A stretch of DNA of 64,000 bases from Tetradesmus obliquus (Eukaryota; Chlorophyta; Chlorophyceae; Sphaeropleales; Scenedesmaceae): contig CP126191.1 of the NCBI GenBank assembly GCA_030272155.1, positions 8,082,501 to 8,146,500 of the forward strand. Reading direction: 5' to 3'. Every line of letters starts with the position of its first letter. Within the stretch, counting starts at the first letter, position 1. The position numbers and the translations under genes were made by a program. Below the pieces are notes generated by a model that ran no database searches, was not told the DNA's origin, and saw only the letters and a program-made list of their open reading frames with translations. Positions 11,186 to 23,437 of the stretch are shown here, one piece after another.

Positions 11186-13522
11186 TTACAGGAAGGTTTT
11201 TGAGTCCCTGTAGCGCTTGTCATTCTCATCCAGGCCCTCCAGCGCCTTTGCTGCCGCCCTGTTGGCAGCGCGCACGTCGTCATCAGTGGCGTGGATCTCC
11301 ACAGTGCCATCAGTGCCACCCAGCATGCAGTCACCTGAATTGATGATGGTCCTGACAAACTTGAGCATCTGCACGTACTCTGCGTGCTGCTGCAGGTGCT
11401 GCTGCATCAGGTTGACCTTTCCTGCCAGGCCTCCCCTGTCACCCTTGATGCCGCGCTTGACCTGTGTCACATGTTGCAAGTGGTGCACAGCAGGCATGGC
11501 AGTGAGTGCACGGCTTTCACCCTGCTGGAAGGTTACGGCAGCAATTGCACCTCAGAGAAAACTGCCCGGCATTTCTACTTGCCAGTTACATAGAGCTAGT
11601 TGTAATGGGACAGCAAGCACATGCTGATACGCGTACAGGCAATGCCATGCCTGTTCTAATGTGGGTGTAGCCAGTGAAAGCACACCTGGAACAGGATGAA
11701 AGCCAATCCCTTCTCGTAGATTCTCAGCGCCACGCCGCCTGCGCCGAGGCAGGGCACCTTGTGGTCGGTGGACATCTTGTTGTGGTACGTGACCACAAAC
11801 TTGGCCCATGCGTCAGTGCCCAGCAGGTTGCTGTGGTGCCCAGCCACTTGTTGTCTGCAAACACAGCAGCAAGCGCACACATCTCTTGTTAGCGAGCTGC
11901 AGTCTTGTTAGCGAGCTGCAGTCTTGTTAGCGAGCTGCAGTCAAAGTCAGGCGTGCATATATGACCAAGCAGTTGTTGTCTGTGGAACACTGCAGCAAGC
12001 ATTTCATCAGCGTCTGCCAGCTGCAGTCAGGCGTGCATAACTGACCAGCCATAGGTAGTTTGCAGATGACAGCAACAAGCGCATAGGCTGGTGTTAGGAA
12101 GCTGCAGCCAGGCGCGCAATGATGAGCAGCCAGTGGTGTCCGCAAGCTCCAACAGCAACGACAAAAGCTGTCATCAGCTGGCTGCAACTAGCCGTGCATC
12201 GCAGTTGGCTTTAAGTCGTATGCACAGCGCCGCAGCAAGCCCACGTACCAAAGCAACAACACATGCATGCACAAACTTGAGAAGCAGCTAAAGTTGCGCA
12301 CCCTTCTCGTCGAGCAGGCTGGTTATCCACTCCTCCTCCGTTGCCTGCTGTGCGTCAGGGCTTGCATCAGCTGCTGATGCGTTGCCCGGGTACACATACT
12401 CGCGCGCTGCAAGGTCCCGCAGCGCTGCTGCCGTCTTGCCCCTGATGTTGGACACCAGGTGGGGCACCATCTGCAGACAAAAGCACGTGTCACAGCTGGA
12501 CATTAGTTCAAGTTCACTAAGAGGTGTCAAATTAAGCAGTGTTAATGATGCACCGCCAAGCTCCGTCCAACAGTGCGATGTTGGCCAGTGTTGTCCTGCT
12601 ATGGCAGACACCGATCGCGCTGCTGTCGTACCAGCACCACTGTCTTTGCACAACACATCCTACAAAAATACAGTGCACCTTGACACTGGTTGCTTTCAAC
12701 TGTCAACCCGACTAGAAGCAGTGCGCCCTACCACTTTGTCGATGGCCCTGAAGGCTGCCTCTCCTGCTGCTGCCCCACCAAACAGTGCCCGCCAGCCGTT
12801 GAGGTCCTCCACCTTGTACACGAGGAAGTACAGGCCGTGCAGCTGCCCTTTTGCCAGGTACGGCTCCTTGCGAGCCAAGGACTTCAGCGGCCCAAACACA
12901 TGCGCCTTGATGTGCTCGCGGCTCAGCAGCTCCTCGCGTCCCTGCAGGATGTGCAAGAGAGAGAGTGGGGCAGCACATGAACAGCTTTTCAGCAGCAGCA
13001 GTAGCTATGCACGGCGTGGTGTCAGACAGAATCAGCACAAATGCATTGAACCTACCCAGTGCAGCACGCAATTCCAGGCTGGCACTCACAACACGGCAGC
13101 GAACACCGCGTGTTGTTGTGGGCAAAGTGCAAAGCTGGCTGGGTTGCCCACTGGCGATTGTCATCGGTCAGCTACCACACCAGGCACAGTCCTGGCGTGT
13201 CAAGTACAGAACAGGTGAGCCTGCAATACATTTAAGATTGTCATGACATCACACAGCAGACTGTCCAAAAGCAGCAAGCGTACCGGCCGGCTTGGCAGCC
13301 GCTGGCTCATGGCGTTGGCCTCAACCGCGGCAACGCCGCGCGCCATCAGCATGACGGCCTGTTTCAGCACCAGGTTGGTTTGCGTTTGCTCCTTGAGCAG
13401 GGACAGCAGAACCTCGTCCACCCCCTGGCGCTCCAGCTCTGTCCAGTCTGTTGTGCTGATGGGGTCCACATCGTCAGCGCCGACCAGGCGCAGCAGGGCT
13501 GCTGCTGCATCAGCGAGTGCGT
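11186..13522 (-). CDS. Unrecognised multi-exon gene, 5' end not resolved
   Basis: Five exons with good splice sites: 13284-13522, 12732-12941, 12302-12470, 11686-11854, 11186-11461. Segments look like real protein: WTELERQGVDEVLLSLLKEQ, LHGLYFLVYKVEDLNGWRAL, DAWAKFVVTYHNKMSTDHK, MQQHLQQHAEYVQMLKFVR, and the C-terminus RYRDSKTFL followed by TAA. Composition suggests a soluble, mostly helical protein. No transmembrane segment, signal or known catalytic motif is visible. I do not recognise the family. Two problems remain. The start codon is upstream of 13522 and not found. The junction between 12302 and 11854 is out of phase by one base in my model, so a small exon is missing, a splice site is wrong, or there is a frameshift. 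That intron is also full of tandem repeats. Confidence 0.6.
11850..12200 (-). repeat. Degenerate tandem repeat filling an intron and overlapping its acceptor
   Basis: Three exact copies of a tcttgttagcgagctgcag unit lie at about 11880-11940. They are followed by about three diverged 70-85 bp units, each with the words GACAACAAC/TGGCTGGTCA, then a GCGCGCCTGNCTGCAGC-like stretch on the minus strand. The acceptor and first bases of exon 11686-11854 (GCAG|ACAACAAGTGGCTGG) look like another copy of the same unit. Confidence 0.6.
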
Positions 13523-13640
13523 CTGTCAAGCATGGGGAAGAACGTGCACAGCAGCGCAAGCACAAAACACAAGTCAGCAACACGTATCGTGTTTTGCTGG
13601 CTGTGACAGCAGCAGCAACAACACATACTCAGGCAAATGC

Positions 13641-14442
13641 ATGACGCAAGCAGAGCTACAGCAGCCAGCACGACAGAACACATTTAAGCTGGTGCATCAG
13701 TACGCGCAGCACTGACTGTCGTTGGCGTGCGCAGTTGGCATATTCAACTGGTGTCCTGACGGCCTATCCTGCTGCTGTTGTTGGTGTTTGCTTGGTGTTT
13801 TGCCAAACCACAACCCTGCAGGTGATCGCCGTCGGGCGCGTCGATGGCACAGAGTTTGTCTTCTGCCGCAAGTACGCCTGCCCACTTGCTCTCGCAGAGC
13901 AAGCCTTCCTGGACGGGCGCAGCAAGGGCGACTCAGCATTTGATGACCGCGGCTTTCCCCTCACACTAAGGCCGCTGGTTTGGGAGCCCTACACACCTCC
14001 AGCAGTTGGCAAGAAGAAAGTGCAGACCACCAGCGGCTCGTACTGCGCTATCTCGCCAGAAGCACTGCTGCACAAGGTGTGCATCATGCCAGACTTCAAG
14101 CGAGACCCTGCTGCACCGCTGCCTGGCCAGCCACGCAGCAGTGACGAGGTGGACTCGCAGCGCCACTTCCTGATCAATGATCTGGTGCACACAGTGTCAG
14201 AGGAGTTCATCTGCACTGCTGGAGGCGATGACTCAGCGCCAGCGCTGCCACCAGCAGCAGTAGGCAACGCAGAACCGCCAAGCGCTGCGCCGCGCAGCTC
14301 AGGTTACAGAGACATGCAGAGGCAGCGTGGCATCAATGAGCTGATGTGCAGCCAGCCCGCCGAGGTGAAGGCATTCTGGGGAGAGTGGTTTGGCTGCGAG
14401 GCAGCCAGGCTGAGGGCCGCCATAGGGGCAGCACCCTTATGA
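13641..14442 (+). CDS. Unrecognised protein, about 223 residues, candidate two-exon model
   Basis: Exon 2, 13822-14442, is open for 206 codons after a clean CCTGCAG acceptor. A plausible exon 1 is 13641-13691 (ATG, 17 codons, GTGCAT donor), which joins in phase 0. The product starts MTQAELQQPARQNTFKL and continues VIAVGRVDGTEFVFCRKYAC. Later it contains YCAISPEALLHKVCIMPDF and FLINDLVHTVSEEFICTAG, then an Ala/Pro-rich linker and the C-terminal SQPAEVKAFWGEWFGCEAA. Strand-rich spacing with conserved-looking Trp and Cys suggests a small globular domain. A distant BAH-like fold crossed my mind but I see no diagnostic motif. It reads away from the unrecognised minus-strand gene and may share its promoter. 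Function unknown. Confidence 0.5.
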
Positions 14443-15664
14443 CTGGCATGATCGCCTCAGTCAATGTTAGCTATGATGAAAAGCCTGTTGTTTGCATGGC
14501 ACGTAGAATGGGGCCAGGGCGTGTACTTGTTGTTGCAACGCCATCTGTTCGGGAATCACCTGATACTTGCAGAGTGGTTCTGGTTGGAAGTATGGTTTGC
14601 AACATCACTTGTCATTTCTTAGCGCTGCACATTATCTGCATTCTGTGGTGCTGGGTTGCAACGGTATCACTGAAGCCGCTGCCAGCAGCATGCATAATTT
14701 AGGTTGAACCTCCCCCTGCTGTACATATTGTCGGGGCCCAACAGCGCTTGTGATCGGGTGTACATTTTTTCCAGGAAGCTTGTGCATTTTCACTTCATCG
14801 CATACAGCTAGCAATGAGGATGCTATTAGGTGTTCTGTGGGATGTGCAGCGTATCTCAGATAGCACCAGGCTGGTGCTGTTGCCCATGACAGCATGATGC
14901 GGTTAGAAAGTCCAGCCAGCCACATGAGTAGACGCATTAGACCCACCAATGGTTGCTAGTGTGTGGCTGAAGAGTCACAGCTCAGTTACTTAGCAATGTA
15001 ACACATATAACACAATGTACATCTGAACTAAGTTACAATACATCCCAGCACTGATGTCAATACAAGGGCAACGGTGTCCTTACATCACATGACATGATGT
15101 CCTGCTCGGTCTTGTCTGGACTGGCTTTTGCCATGTCTGGACATCAAACACATTCTAGACATTGCCGGACAGCTATAATACTGATGTATGGTTTTTTAGG
15201 GACGTGCATCTGTGATGTTTGCCAGTACCAGTCGCCCAGGTGCGTACTGGCAGCACACCCCTCCCTATCGTGCCCAGACCGTCCACTGCCTGTGCACTCA
15301 CAATCCGCAGCCGGCAACTGCACGTGCTCACTCCATGCTGCCAAGCCACACTAGTTGTGGGGCGCTGCTTGCACGTGTGCAGTGGAGCACACATAGAGAT
15401 TACACAAACATAGAGATTACATAAGTTCCCACATGTAAGCAGAGGACCTGCACTGCTGTCAGCATGGTGAGACACGGTCAAATGCTGTACAAGTTGGAAC
15501 CATAGCAGCAATACTATTGCGCCGATGACAACACGCCCATCTCTGAAATCTATGCCCGCAGTGGAACTGCACTGCACCCAAATCACAGCCAAAGCAGCGA
15601 TCACTGCCGCACATAGCATCAGCCACGCTGTGGAAAGGTACGCCCAACTGCTGCACACTTCCCG
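14443..15664. other. Intergenic, no gene seen
   Basis: It separates the convergent 3' ends of the orphan plus-strand gene and Twinkle. 15000-15150 is rich in GACATC/GATGTCC words like those at 10490-10650. No exons supported. Confidence 0.5.
15400..15421 (-). terminator. Candidate poly(A) signal (TGTAA) for the Twinkle gene
   Basis: Two minus-strand TGTAA words at 15400-15404 and 15417-15421 sit inside a direct repeat of acatagagattaca, about 245 bases past the Twinkle stop. TGTAA is the usual poly(A) signal of chlorophycean algae. The assignment by position is an inference. Confidence 0.4.
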
Positions 15665-18600
15665 CTACAGCTGCCTGCTGCTCTGCGGCTGCACCAGGTC
15701 ATCCACGTAGCAGCCGGTGGCCCTGTCATAGCGCAGCGTCACATCCCCTATCTTGCCAGCCAGCTTGTTCCGCACCTTGCGCACCAGCAGCTGCACAGCA
15801 GCTGGGTCCAGCCCGCCATCCTGGCCAGTGCTCCACGGCCTGTGCACCACAATGCCATTGTCGGCCTTGTTGATGAAATTGGCGCTGCCGCTGATGTCAT
15901 ACATGGTGGGAGGGGTCAGTGTGGCGCTGCCGCCGCCGGTGCTGAAGCCGCGCTGCGTGCGCGGGTGCGCGACAAACCACACGTGGCAGTCGTAGTGCTG
16001 CGCAAAGCGCTTGATCTTGGTGAGCATGCGGCTCACGTGCTCGGTCTCGCTGAACGCTGCGGAGCGGCGGTGGTCCAGCTCGTTGTAAGGGTCGATGACC
16101 AGGCCCCGTATGCCATACCTGCAGCGGCACAGGAAGCACGCAGCGCCAGGTCAGAGCAGCTCCAGGCACAAACAATGACAGCAATGAAGGTTGAGCTGCT
16201 GACGAAGCACTTGCAATCCTGGCAGCGACGCAATGGGCGTCCTGGAGGTGAACAGGTGATGACAGGAGCGAACCACAGCCAAGGCAGGCATAACTCAGAG
16301 TTGCCGATCCAATGGCCGCAAGAAGACTCCCAAGCAAGCAGTCCAGCACAAACAGCGCAGCTCAACCGGATGCCTGCAGCAAGCCTGTGTGACGCCAACC
16401 GCGCACGCACCTCATCACTGCTGCGCGTGCCTTGTCCAGGATGTATTCGATTGTGGGCTGCGTGTCTGGCATGGGCCGGATGATGTGGAACTGTGTGTCA
16501 ATCCACACCAGCGCATCCACCAGCTCCTGCATGTCCATGCGCGCTGAGCCGTGCGAGTAGACAGCACTGAAGAAAGGCTTGCCTGCAGCACATGGAAACA
16601 ATGCAGTGTGCCTTGCTGCCACCAACATTGGGCAACTCCAAAGCGGCCCAGTCCGTAAAAATGCGTTGGTAACGTGACGTGTGTAATGCAACATAACCTA
16701 ACATAACGTTTATCACGCGGGCCGCACCTATGTACTTCTCCATGAGCTTGCGCCCGTGCTCCTTGGCGCTGTTCTCCATGCTGCACAGCGCGATGCGCCA
16801 GCCCTCGCGCCGTGCCAGGTTCACCGCCAGCGCATCAATCCACTCGCTCTTGCCGCTGTTGGGCAGCCCAGTCACAATGGTGAGCTCGCCAGGCACCACC
16901 TGCAGCCACAGGGCACGTGTGATGATGTATATGTACATTGCTGTACATTGCTGTAGCATGTGTGTTGCTGTAGCAACGCGGGAGAGCGTGGGCAGCAACT
17001 ACCTAAGACAACAACACACGCCAGTACACATGAACAGCCTGTGCCGGCCAAGCCTGATCACATTCGCCTAGGAGAGCACGCATTCCAGGTGGCTCGCTGT
17101 GGCAAAAGCGTGCACAAGCTAACAGGCAGCAGCAGGAAACATCAGCGGGGCATGCGCGCTGCAGCTGCCATGCCACGTCCACGCTCCCACCAGCAGCACG
17201 CCACAGCTCAAACATGCTGGGCAGCGTTGCATTTGCAGTGGCATCCCACCTTGTAGCACGCGTCCAGTGAGTCCCAGCCTGTGCTGACACCCCAGCTGAG
17301 GCCCCTAGGGCCCTGCTGGTACAAGTCATACACCTGACAGCATAGCAGCAGCAGCAGACGCAGATGCAAGAGATGCAGCAGCGCACAGCAGCAGCGATGT
17401 CACGCGGGCACTGCAGGGAGCGGGCTTGTTGTGCTCCTACCAGCAGGAGCACGGCAAGCTAATTGCGGCCCAAACATACTGCAGGAATACATATACTGCC
17501 TCACTATGCACTGAACTGATTTCATATGCTGGCTTGACTCCGCTAGTACCCAAACACTCTGCACACACCTGAACATAAGCTGCACATCAAGCTGCAGCCA
17601 ACAAGCATGTGCGCACTTCTTGCTGTGTAGATTACGATACACCAATCCACAAACCACCCACCTGCGGCCAGAAGTCCATGAACGTGAACAGGCCACGGAT
17701 CGGCAGCGGCTGTGCAGCCTCCAGGTATGCCACCAGCAGCGCAGCGCCATCCTTCATCAGCACCTCATTCGCATCCTTGCGCGCAAACCCTTGCGCAGGC
17801 TCCGGCCCCACAGCTGCCGCATCCTGCCCCCCTGCAAGCTGCATTGACTGGCCTGGTGCATTGCTGCTGGAGCCAGCAGCAGCAGCAAAAGCAGCAGCAG
17901 CAGCGCCGGGGTCCAGGCTATCCTGCGGGCCTGAGGGCCAGGACACCCTCCAGCACTTCTCCCGGTCGATCCTGCGAGCCAGCTCATCCGCTAGCAGCAC
18001 GCCAGGGCCGTCGCTGTCTCCTGCAAGGATGACGCGCTCGCAGGCGTCCAGCACGTCAGAGCAGGCGTGCACCTGGCAGCAGCAGCAGCAGCAGCAGATT
18101 GCGGCGGCGGCAGCAGCAGATGCGCGCTGTGTCATGTGATGCGTTGCTGTGGTCAAGCACAAGTGAAGCGGTGCAGGGGCTTGAGAGTCTGCATGATTGC
18201 TGGCATGTGCCTCACAAAGAGCTGCGTAGTTGCACCGGGCGTTCTCAAAAGCTACGCTGGTGATGGATTGCTAAAGATTGTGCCACATACACAACACGCT
18301 GCCTAGTCACAATGCCATGACCCATCAGTGCAGTCGGCAGGTGCAACGTGCTTGCACTGCCTGCACGCATGGCGCACAGCACAGCTCACATATTTGAACT
18401 TGGCATCTTTGGCGGTGATCGCCGGAGCACCCGCAGGCACGCTCAGCACTGCCACGCGCCTGCCGTTCAGCAGCCACTGATTGTCTGCTGTAAGTGCCAC
18501 GCTGGCGGCACCATCTGGCTGCTGCTGCTGCTGCTGCTGCTGCTGCATTTGCAGCAGTGCTTCATCTACCGCCAGCTTGTCCATCTCTCCCTCCACAATT

Positions 18601-20234
18601 ATGATGTCATCAGCACCCTGGCACCAGCAGGACAGCCAGCAGCAGCATTTGATACATCAGCCACAGTCCACGTGGGCTGCACATGTGTGTGCACGCAGCT
18701 ACATATGTGGTGATCGCGAGGCGCTCATACCTGTCAGATACAATGCAACCACCACACGCTATCACCAGCTGGTACAGTGCATACAAAGGACACAGGGTAC
18801 TTTAGAGGGCTGGCATTATGCCCATCCAACATGTGGCATATGGACAAGATGAGAACCTGGCATGCGCACCTTGGCATCATCGTAGCCATAGAAGATCTGC
18901 TCTCCGCCTTTGGTCTGGCTGAAGTGCTTCGGCAGCGCGCGGAACTTCACATTCACGCAGCCGCCGTTGCGGAAGTAAGGGAATGCGATGTGTGGCATCT
19001 CCCTGCGCTCCGCCGCGCAGTAGCGCTGCTGCATCCTTACGCCGTTGCGCGCCAGTGTCTGCTCGCTGATGCCGCGCTGCTTGAACCACTGCTTGAAGTC
19101 CTGCGACAGCGGCTGCAGAAGCTCCGCATTGATCGGCGGCGGCGCAGCTTTGGCCTGCTGCACCTGCGCATTGCAGGCAGGTCCGAGGCATGCAGCTTTT
19201 TCAGAAGCATCATGCAGGAGCTCTGCAGCACAATAACTGATCAGCATACAAACACAGACTCTGGTTTCGCTGCTTGCCGCAGATGCAAAGCATCATCAAG
19301 TGTGGCCGGCGAGCAGCGCACCTTGTGCTGCTCGTCCCTGATGACAGCTGCGCTGCCAGCGTCCCGCAGTGGCCCCAGGCCGGGGCCCTGCCGCGCTGCT
19401 GCTGTGACCGCGCCCAGCGCCGCCTCAACGTCGCTGCTGTCTGCGCGCGCGCCGCCGCGCACAGACACACCACCTCTGTAACCGCACGTGGCGCGGTGGC
19501 AGCACCACACGATGGTGTCCTCTTCGACTGTGACAGCAAAGCCCAGGTCGTTGCCTCCCTTGCCGTTGCCGCAGGCAGGGCAAGTGCCGCGGTGCGTGCC
19601 AGACTGCTGCACCTCTGCTGGGAGGTCGTCCACTGTCACCTCCCATGCCTCTGCCAGCTTCTCCAACAGCAGCTGCACATTGCAAAGCAAGAAGCGCGAT
19701 GCAAATTAGAAAAGTCAGCAGTGGAGACCACTCGAAAGGTGTGAGAAGCAGGGCACGCTCACATGCGTCAGCGGTACTGGCACAGTGCATCTTGCATATT
19801 GGCTTGTTGCGCGTCAGGTGTAAGTCAACGTGATGATCACCACACGACAGCTTGGCCTGTACATACTGCCCCAGCACACGGTGCAATAATGCAATGCACC
19901 ACACACTGCTCAACACCCCATTGCTTACACTGCTGCTGTTCTGTGCAATGTGCTACCGTATGCCTGCAGCAGCCCTGTACGCAGCTGCTGCTGCTGTCAG
20001 GCTACACACCTCTTGCTTCTCTTCATACGTCATGCTTGAGGGCACCTTGGTCCTCCAGCTGTCGCTGAGTGCAGCAGCAGTGCCAGCAGCAGCGCTTCCC
20101 CAGCCGCGGCGTGCACTGTAGCCTGCTGCTGCATGCCAGCTGGGCATGGCCCTGATGCTGGGCCCAGCCTGCCGAATGGCATGTGCACCATTTACAGGCA
20201 GCCCAAGGGCAGTGTGGCAAGCCCCTGCTGCCAT
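15665..20234 (-). CDS. Twinkle-type organellar DNA primase-helicase
   Basis: Nine exons whose phases all agree: 20010-20234, 19322-19672, 19163 down to 18870, 18390-18617, 17662-18072, 17250-17333, 16728-16899, 16411-16582, 15665-16118. They give about 796 residues. The first 75 residues are Arg/Ala-rich with few acidic residues, as in a mitochondrial or dual-targeted presequence. A zinc ribbon follows (CPAC near residue 106, then WCCHRATC), then the TOPRIM domain (IIIVEGEMDKLAVDEA near 297; ILAGDSDGPG; KDANEVL). The RecA-like helicase has Walker A GLPNSGKS near 541, Walker B LVIDPYNELD near 652, then HVWFVAHP and a C-terminal VRKVRNKLAGKIGD. Intact zinc and TOPRIM motifs indicate primase plus 5'-3' helicase for organelle DNA replication, as in plants and phage T7, unlike animal Twinkle. 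A polyglutamine run follows the EGE motif. The start ATG at 20234 is a choice; the frame is open further upstream. Confidence 0.93.
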
Positions 20235-21418
20235 CAGCCCTGCCGGTGCTGCTGCTATTGCTCCTGGATGCTGCAGATCAAGCAAATGATGCATGCCAGG
20301 CTGATGGCGGCAGCTGCTGCTGCTGCTGCAGCGAGGAATGCCAGTGTTCACCGCTGCCACTGGTATACCTTCTGGGCCTAACAGTTGGTGCTGCCTTGCT
20401 GCACAGCCGTCTGACCCACCCCTGCCAGCCACGGCAGCAGTGCCAGCTGTGTGAGCACATATAGAGCAACTGCCTCTTCCGGGTATCCATGCACGCCGAC
20501 TGCGCTCAGGAGCTGCTTGCTGCAGTGGCAGCCCTGACCAGCCTGCTGCTGCCTGCGACCTGACAGCAACACTGTCGCCAGCATCCCGCCAGCAGCTTGC
20601 ACAGCAGCAAGACTGACGCAGGGCATGGCTGCATGCTGCGATGTCGTGTACTGCTGCTACATGTGCCAGCAGCACATGGCCTGGCACTTGCTTCCTGCTT
20701 GCCGCAGCAGAGCAAGACAGCCAGCCTGCAGATGAGGCATGCAACAAAGGAGCTGCAAGGCATAGCAGAGGAGGAGTTGGGATGCGGAGAAGTTTGTTTG
20801 ACATTTGACGTTGCAGGCACAGAAGCATGACATAGACAGGCCTGCAGATGCGTGCTGCTAATGCAGCTTGAGGCTGCTCACCACTCCTGCTCGGTGTCAG
20901 GCAAGCTCCAGGATCCTTCAACAGCGCCCTCATTATCACAGACCTGATGATCATGTACTATGTTGTGCCCGTGGAGACATGCAACATGGACATGGCATGA
21001 ACCTGCTGCTGCTGCTGCTGCTGCTGACACAGAGACGCCCGCAGCCCTACGAACTCTATGTTTTGAAAACAAGACAAGCAGTGGCAGCTCAAAGTCAGTC
21101 TAAGTCGTCTCAGTAATGTTTGTGGGTTGGGGCTCGCCACCTTCAAACCGAGCTGTCATGTCCTTCGTGCCGCTCGCTGAGTTTCTGTGTAACAGCGCAA
21201 CCTTCAAAACCAATGTCACTGAGGGTCGATAGTGGTTGCTTTGATCCTCACACTGCCTGTGCCTGTACAATTCCAGCAGCAAGCTGCTGCCAGCAAAGGT
21301 CACAGCCAGCTGAATCCAAGTTGCACTCCTCGCTGGTTTGAGCGCTTGTAAGCTTGTTTTCAGATATCAAAGAGGCCAGTCAACTCCAATCGCATGCACA
21401 CTAGTTCCTCTCTGCAGC

Positions 21419-23437
21419 ATGGGTGCACATCTGTCAACAGTGCATGGACAAGTGAAGGAGCAGTTTCAAAAAAAGGACCAAGGGAGCAAGGGTTACTTGG
21501 TGAGCACATCAACATCGCGTTGCGTCCTTCAGGGACTCTGAGCATATATTGCATGGCTGCCGACGGTGCGGCAGCAGCCTAGCAGTGAGCATGCAGCATT
21601 ACTGACCGTCCTGATGCTGCTGTGGTCCGTCCTTGACCACCTTTGCGTGCTGCAGACTCTGAAGGAAGTAATGGGCATCAGGCCACTGTACAATGTGAAC
21701 CCCTCGCACGTCGGTGTGCTGTATCAAGTAGACAAGTGAGAAGCACAACATGACAGCACCCAACAGCAGTTTAGATACACACTTGCGCAGAGGCTTGCTG
21801 AGGGTGATGCAGCGCACCATTGAATTTGCAATGGGCTGCAGCTGATGTAAAGGGGATATTGTTGCTGTTGTGGTCACTTTCAAGCCACATGCAGAGCATG
21901 ATGTCTGTGTCTGCATACATCAACATCTCAAGTGAATATCTTAGGCCGAGCAGCAGCAACAGCAGCAACACATCATTTTGGCGCAGTGATTCGTGTTGTG
22001 ACGCTTGTAAACGTGTCCCCGGTCTGCTGCGTCGTGTGCGTCTCTGTCCTGCAGGGACTGTGATGGCCGCTTCACGCTTGAGGAGCTGCTTGCGTTTGCA
22101 AGCTTTGCACACAGCTATGCGCGGCTGCATCACACACTGGACAGTAGCTACATGGCAGCAGGCTTAGCATCGCTTCGCATGTGGCGGGACTTGCGGGAGG
22201 ACAGCGGCAGGGAGCAGTTTGTGGACTGGTGCGTGACAGCTGCCTCTTAGTTTGCGCTTGAAGCAGTACAGGCTGTGACAGGTCCACCTGCGGTGCACGT
22301 GTTCTTGGTGCACTTGATGGGTGTGCAGCAAGCACAGCGAAACCCGAGACAGCCGGCTGCAGTTCAGTGTAGCGTGTACCTTTGACACTGTACAGTGCAG
22401 TCAGCGTTTCCGCTCAGTAGCCATGTGCATTGCATTGCATGCACATGTGCTTCCTGCAAGCTGAGAGCAGCCGTCCCTGCTGTTGCTGCATCTGCTGTGC
22501 AGGGCAATGCAGCTGTTTGTTGGCGGCTATGAGGTGACGCAACTAGAGGGCCAGGGCGATGAGCTGTATGTGCACCGCAAGGCACTCAAGGCGCTGCACG
22601 TGCTCTTTGACATGGAGGTGCGCAGTATGGGCAGCTGCAGGCTCAGCATGCTCACAGCTATGGGCCATGTGTGAGCAAGGAATCAAATTGCCCTGCTGAT
22701 GAACGAATCCCAAACATTTGCAGCAGTGGCAGGCAGCTGCATCTTAGGAGCAGCCGTGTGGTGTACATGCAGGCTTCAGCAGCAAAGCTTGATGACTGCG
22801 CGCAGGCTTTCTCTGGAACTATGTAATATATGTACTGGCACAGTTGGTCTGTTTCAGACAGCTCCAGCTGCATAGCACCCCTGTTACACCGTGCATACAT
22901 CAGGCATACTAAGCAGGTCTGTACATTGCTGCTTGCCTGGCTCTGCTCCTGCAGCGCAACCTGGGCGTGGACTACCAGGCCCTGCTTGACATGATGCAGG
23001 CAGCAGCAGAGGAGCAGCAGCTGCTGGACCCAGACAACCCGGATCACGATGACTGGGTGCCGCTGGACGTGCTGCGGCTGTTCACCGAGTCATTGACTGA
23101 TGGCATGTCAGGCATCATGGAGTCGTTCTTCTCAGACGATGCAGAGCAGGTGCTCGCAGGCGTAGAAGAAGGCACAGCAGCAGTGCAGGAAGCGGCAGCT
23201 GCAGCGGAAGCAGCAGCAGCAACTGGTGCCGTGCCGGGTCTGCAGAGGAATACGAACAGCAGTAGGATTAGCAGTGCGCGGCGCGTGGCAGGGCAGAAGA
23301 GCACACAGGGCCGCTCGCCTGTGCCACCGTTAGGGCCACCGCCATCAGCAGCAGGTGGTGCCAGCAGGCGGGGTGGTGGTCTGGGATTGCCGGTGACACC
23401 ACTTAAGCTCAGTACGCTTGCCACGCAGGCGCTGTAG
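21419..23437 (+). CDS. EF-hand calcium-binding protein, about 310 residues
   Basis: Five exons: 21419-21499, 21656-21735, 22055-22228, 22503-22617, 22955-23437. Phases agree and the sum is 933 bases. The clearest EF-hand loop, DKDCDGRFTLEE (residues about 53-64), is created across an intron and has D, D, D, a glycine and a final E in canonical positions. An earlier degenerate loop, KKDQGSKGYL, lacks most ligands. Helices around it read LYNVNPSHVGVLYQV and LLAFASFAHSYARL. A middle helical region (QLFVGGYEV, ALKALHVLFDME) and an acidic stretch (DPDNPDHDDW) follow. The C-terminal 120 residues are Ala-rich and then a basic Ser/Pro/Gly tail. Domain count and tail do not match calmodulin or calaxin closely enough to name it. 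Cytosolic calcium sensor or ciliary protein are both possible. Confidence 0.75.

Noticed and set aside
19953..20954. 333-codon minus-strand open frame over the Twinkle 5' end
   Set aside because: Only its last part (from about 20234) is supported as the Twinkle presequence; the rest is low-complexity CTG-derived sequence.
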